6,388 nucleotides of DNA from JAVBOV01 sp031550205 (GTDB taxonomy: Bacteria; Pseudomonadota; Alphaproteobacteria; RF32; CAG-239): contig JAVBOV010000077.1 in the NCBI GenBank assembly GCA_031550205.1, positions 1-6,388 on the forward strand, read 5' to 3'. The notes beneath the pieces were generated by a model that was not told the origin of the DNA, made no database searches, and saw only the letters and a program-made list of their open reading frames with translations. A program made the translations under genes and the position numbers. Shown here piece by piece: positions 5,960 through 6,388 of this stretch; within the stretch, counting starts at the first letter, position 1, and each line of letters starts with the position of its first letter.

Positions 5960-5969
5960 GTCTCGCTTT
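5937..5969 (+). terminator. Second hairpin terminator, possibly bidirectional
   Basis: A perfect 11-bp stem AGACACCTGCC/GGCAGGTGTCT with loop TTCAC is followed by CGCTTTT, so its T-tract is weaker than that of copy 1 but its stem is stronger. It lies between rightward tRNA transcription and the leftward radC/GNAT-remnant transcript and could stop both. Confidence 0.55.
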
Positions 5970-5981
5970 TAAAGTCAATTT

Positions 5982-6107
5982 TTAATCTTTCCACTCGCTT
6001 TTCAGCTTTGAAAACACCATAATATCTCCAAAGGTTCCGTCTGCATATGGATAATCTTGACGCAGTGTCCCATCCAAAACATATCCTCTTAAATAATATG
6101 ATGATCC
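5982..6107 (-). pseudogene. C-terminal remnant of a GNAT (RimJ/RimL-type) acetyltransferase
   Basis: Directly after radC, in another frame, 41 codons are open to TAA 5982-5984. The translation contains GYVLDGTLRQDYP and then GDIMVFSKLKSEWKD. This matches the usual end of Acetyltransf_3/RimJ-type GNAT proteins, where a G(F/Y)-x-x-(E/D)GxLRQ strand is followed by a (x)D-x-x-x-(F/Y)SxL(R/K)xEW strand. The acetyl-CoA-binding motif and the rest of the domain (roughly 130 residues) are absent, because upstream the frame runs into a stop inside radC. It cannot be an active enzyme. A TTG at 6075-6077 behind AAGAGGA could in principle start a 31-residue peptide, but a gene relic left by a recombination breakpoint near 6086-6100 is the simpler reading. 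Confidence 0.5.
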
Positions 6108-6388
6108 TTAAACGACCAATAATCCTTTTTAGAAATCACCACGTGATCAACCAGTTTAATGCCCATATCCTCAAGCGAGCTGTTAATTTTTTTGGTAATC
6201 TCAATGTCGGCCTTTGAAGGCGTAACATCGCCTGAAGGGTGATTATGCGCCAAAATAATCGCCGAAGCGCCTTTCAGCACCGCTCCCTTAACAATTTCTC
6301 TGGGGTGCACCGCCACTTGGTCAACCGTGCCGCGCTGCTGAATTTCTTCGCCAATCAGCTTCCATTTGCTATCCAAAAATAAAACCTT
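6089..6388 (-). CDS. radC: RadC family (JAB/MPN domain) protein, partial, C-terminal 99 residues
   Basis: The frame is open at the right window edge; no true start is visible, and the TTG near 6376 is simply Leu within the conserved LFLDSKWKLI strand. What is seen is most of the JAB1/MPN-like metal-binding domain: RGTVDQVAVHPREIVKGAVL, then the RadC signature HNHPSGDVTPSKADIEITKKI with both His and the Asp of a JAMM-type zinc site, then GIKLVDHVVISKKDYWSF and a normal end at TAA. RadC proteins are usually about 220-230 residues, with an N-terminal helix-hairpin-helix region that would lie to the right. The historic DNA-repair role is disputed and the cellular function is unsettled. The gene converges on the tRNA pair across the duplicated repeats, and a GNAT remnant follows its stop. 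Confidence 0.93.
   Translation of the reverse strand, partial: KVLFLDSKWKLIGEEIQQRGTVDQVAVHPREIVKGAVLKGASAIILAHNHPSGDVTPSKADIEITKKINSSLEDMGIKLVDHVVISKKDYWSFKDHHII

Noticed and set aside
5767..5994. Minus-strand open frame of 75 codons across the second repeat and spacer.
   Set aside because: It runs through hairpins and the duplicated tRNA end, its translation has no domain-like pattern, and it overlaps the GNAT remnant in another frame.
1..6388. CRISPR arrays, insertion sequences and riboswitches.
   Set aside because: No regularly spaced repeats, no transposase-like frames with terminal inverted repeats, and no recognisable aptamer core. The only repeats are the RTX codons and the tRNA-Arg duplication.

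Overview
The window looks like a low-to-moderate GC Gram-negative chromosome. A type I secretion pair (inner-membrane ABC transporter plus HlyD adaptor) only makes sense with an outer membrane. Both tRNA genes encode their own CCA. A host-associated alphaproteobacterium would fit the AT-rich composition, but that placement is only an inference.

Layout, left to right. (1) Positions 1-1213 hold two AT-rich minus-strand genes. One is a gene cut by the left edge whose visible 199 residues carry an HT...NCNTC pattern like permuted papain-fold (PPPDE/DeSI-like) peptidases. The other, 17 bases upstream of it, encodes a small membrane protein with about five helices. (2) A clean minus-strand hairpin terminator (1227-1250) separates them from a tight minus-strand operon: type I secretion ABC transporter (3248-5392), HlyD-type adaptor (1851-3251, 4-base ATGA overlap) and a 177-residue RTX-repeat protein (1315-1848, 2-base gap). 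(3) A divergent intergenic region carries a good sigma70-like promoter facing right, then tRNA-Pro(UGG) and tRNA-Arg(UCU), each followed by a hairpin terminator. (4) Positions 5712-5959 hold a 49-bp direct duplication of the tRNA-Arg 3' end plus its terminator stem, 199 bp apart. It encloses a hairpin-rich spacer with an inverted, diverged copy of the tRNA T-arm. This resembles the two ends of a tiny or collapsed tRNA-integrated element. (5) At the right edge is the C-terminal part of radC on the minus strand, followed by a short leftover of a GNAT acetyltransferase C-terminus.

How the parts work together. The ABC transporter has a degenerate, probably non-cleaving C39-like domain, as in HlyB-type exporters of RTX proteins. 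The cargo is therefore expected to carry a C-terminal signal, and the small RTX protein in the same operon is the obvious candidate. No TolC-like outer-membrane channel is in the window. The AT-rich genes downstream of the terminator could be further cargo plus a protective membrane partner, but that is speculation.

The most unusual parts are the small cysteine-containing RTX protein, the PPPDE-like gene beside a secretion system, and the duplicated/inverted tRNA-Arg 3' structure.
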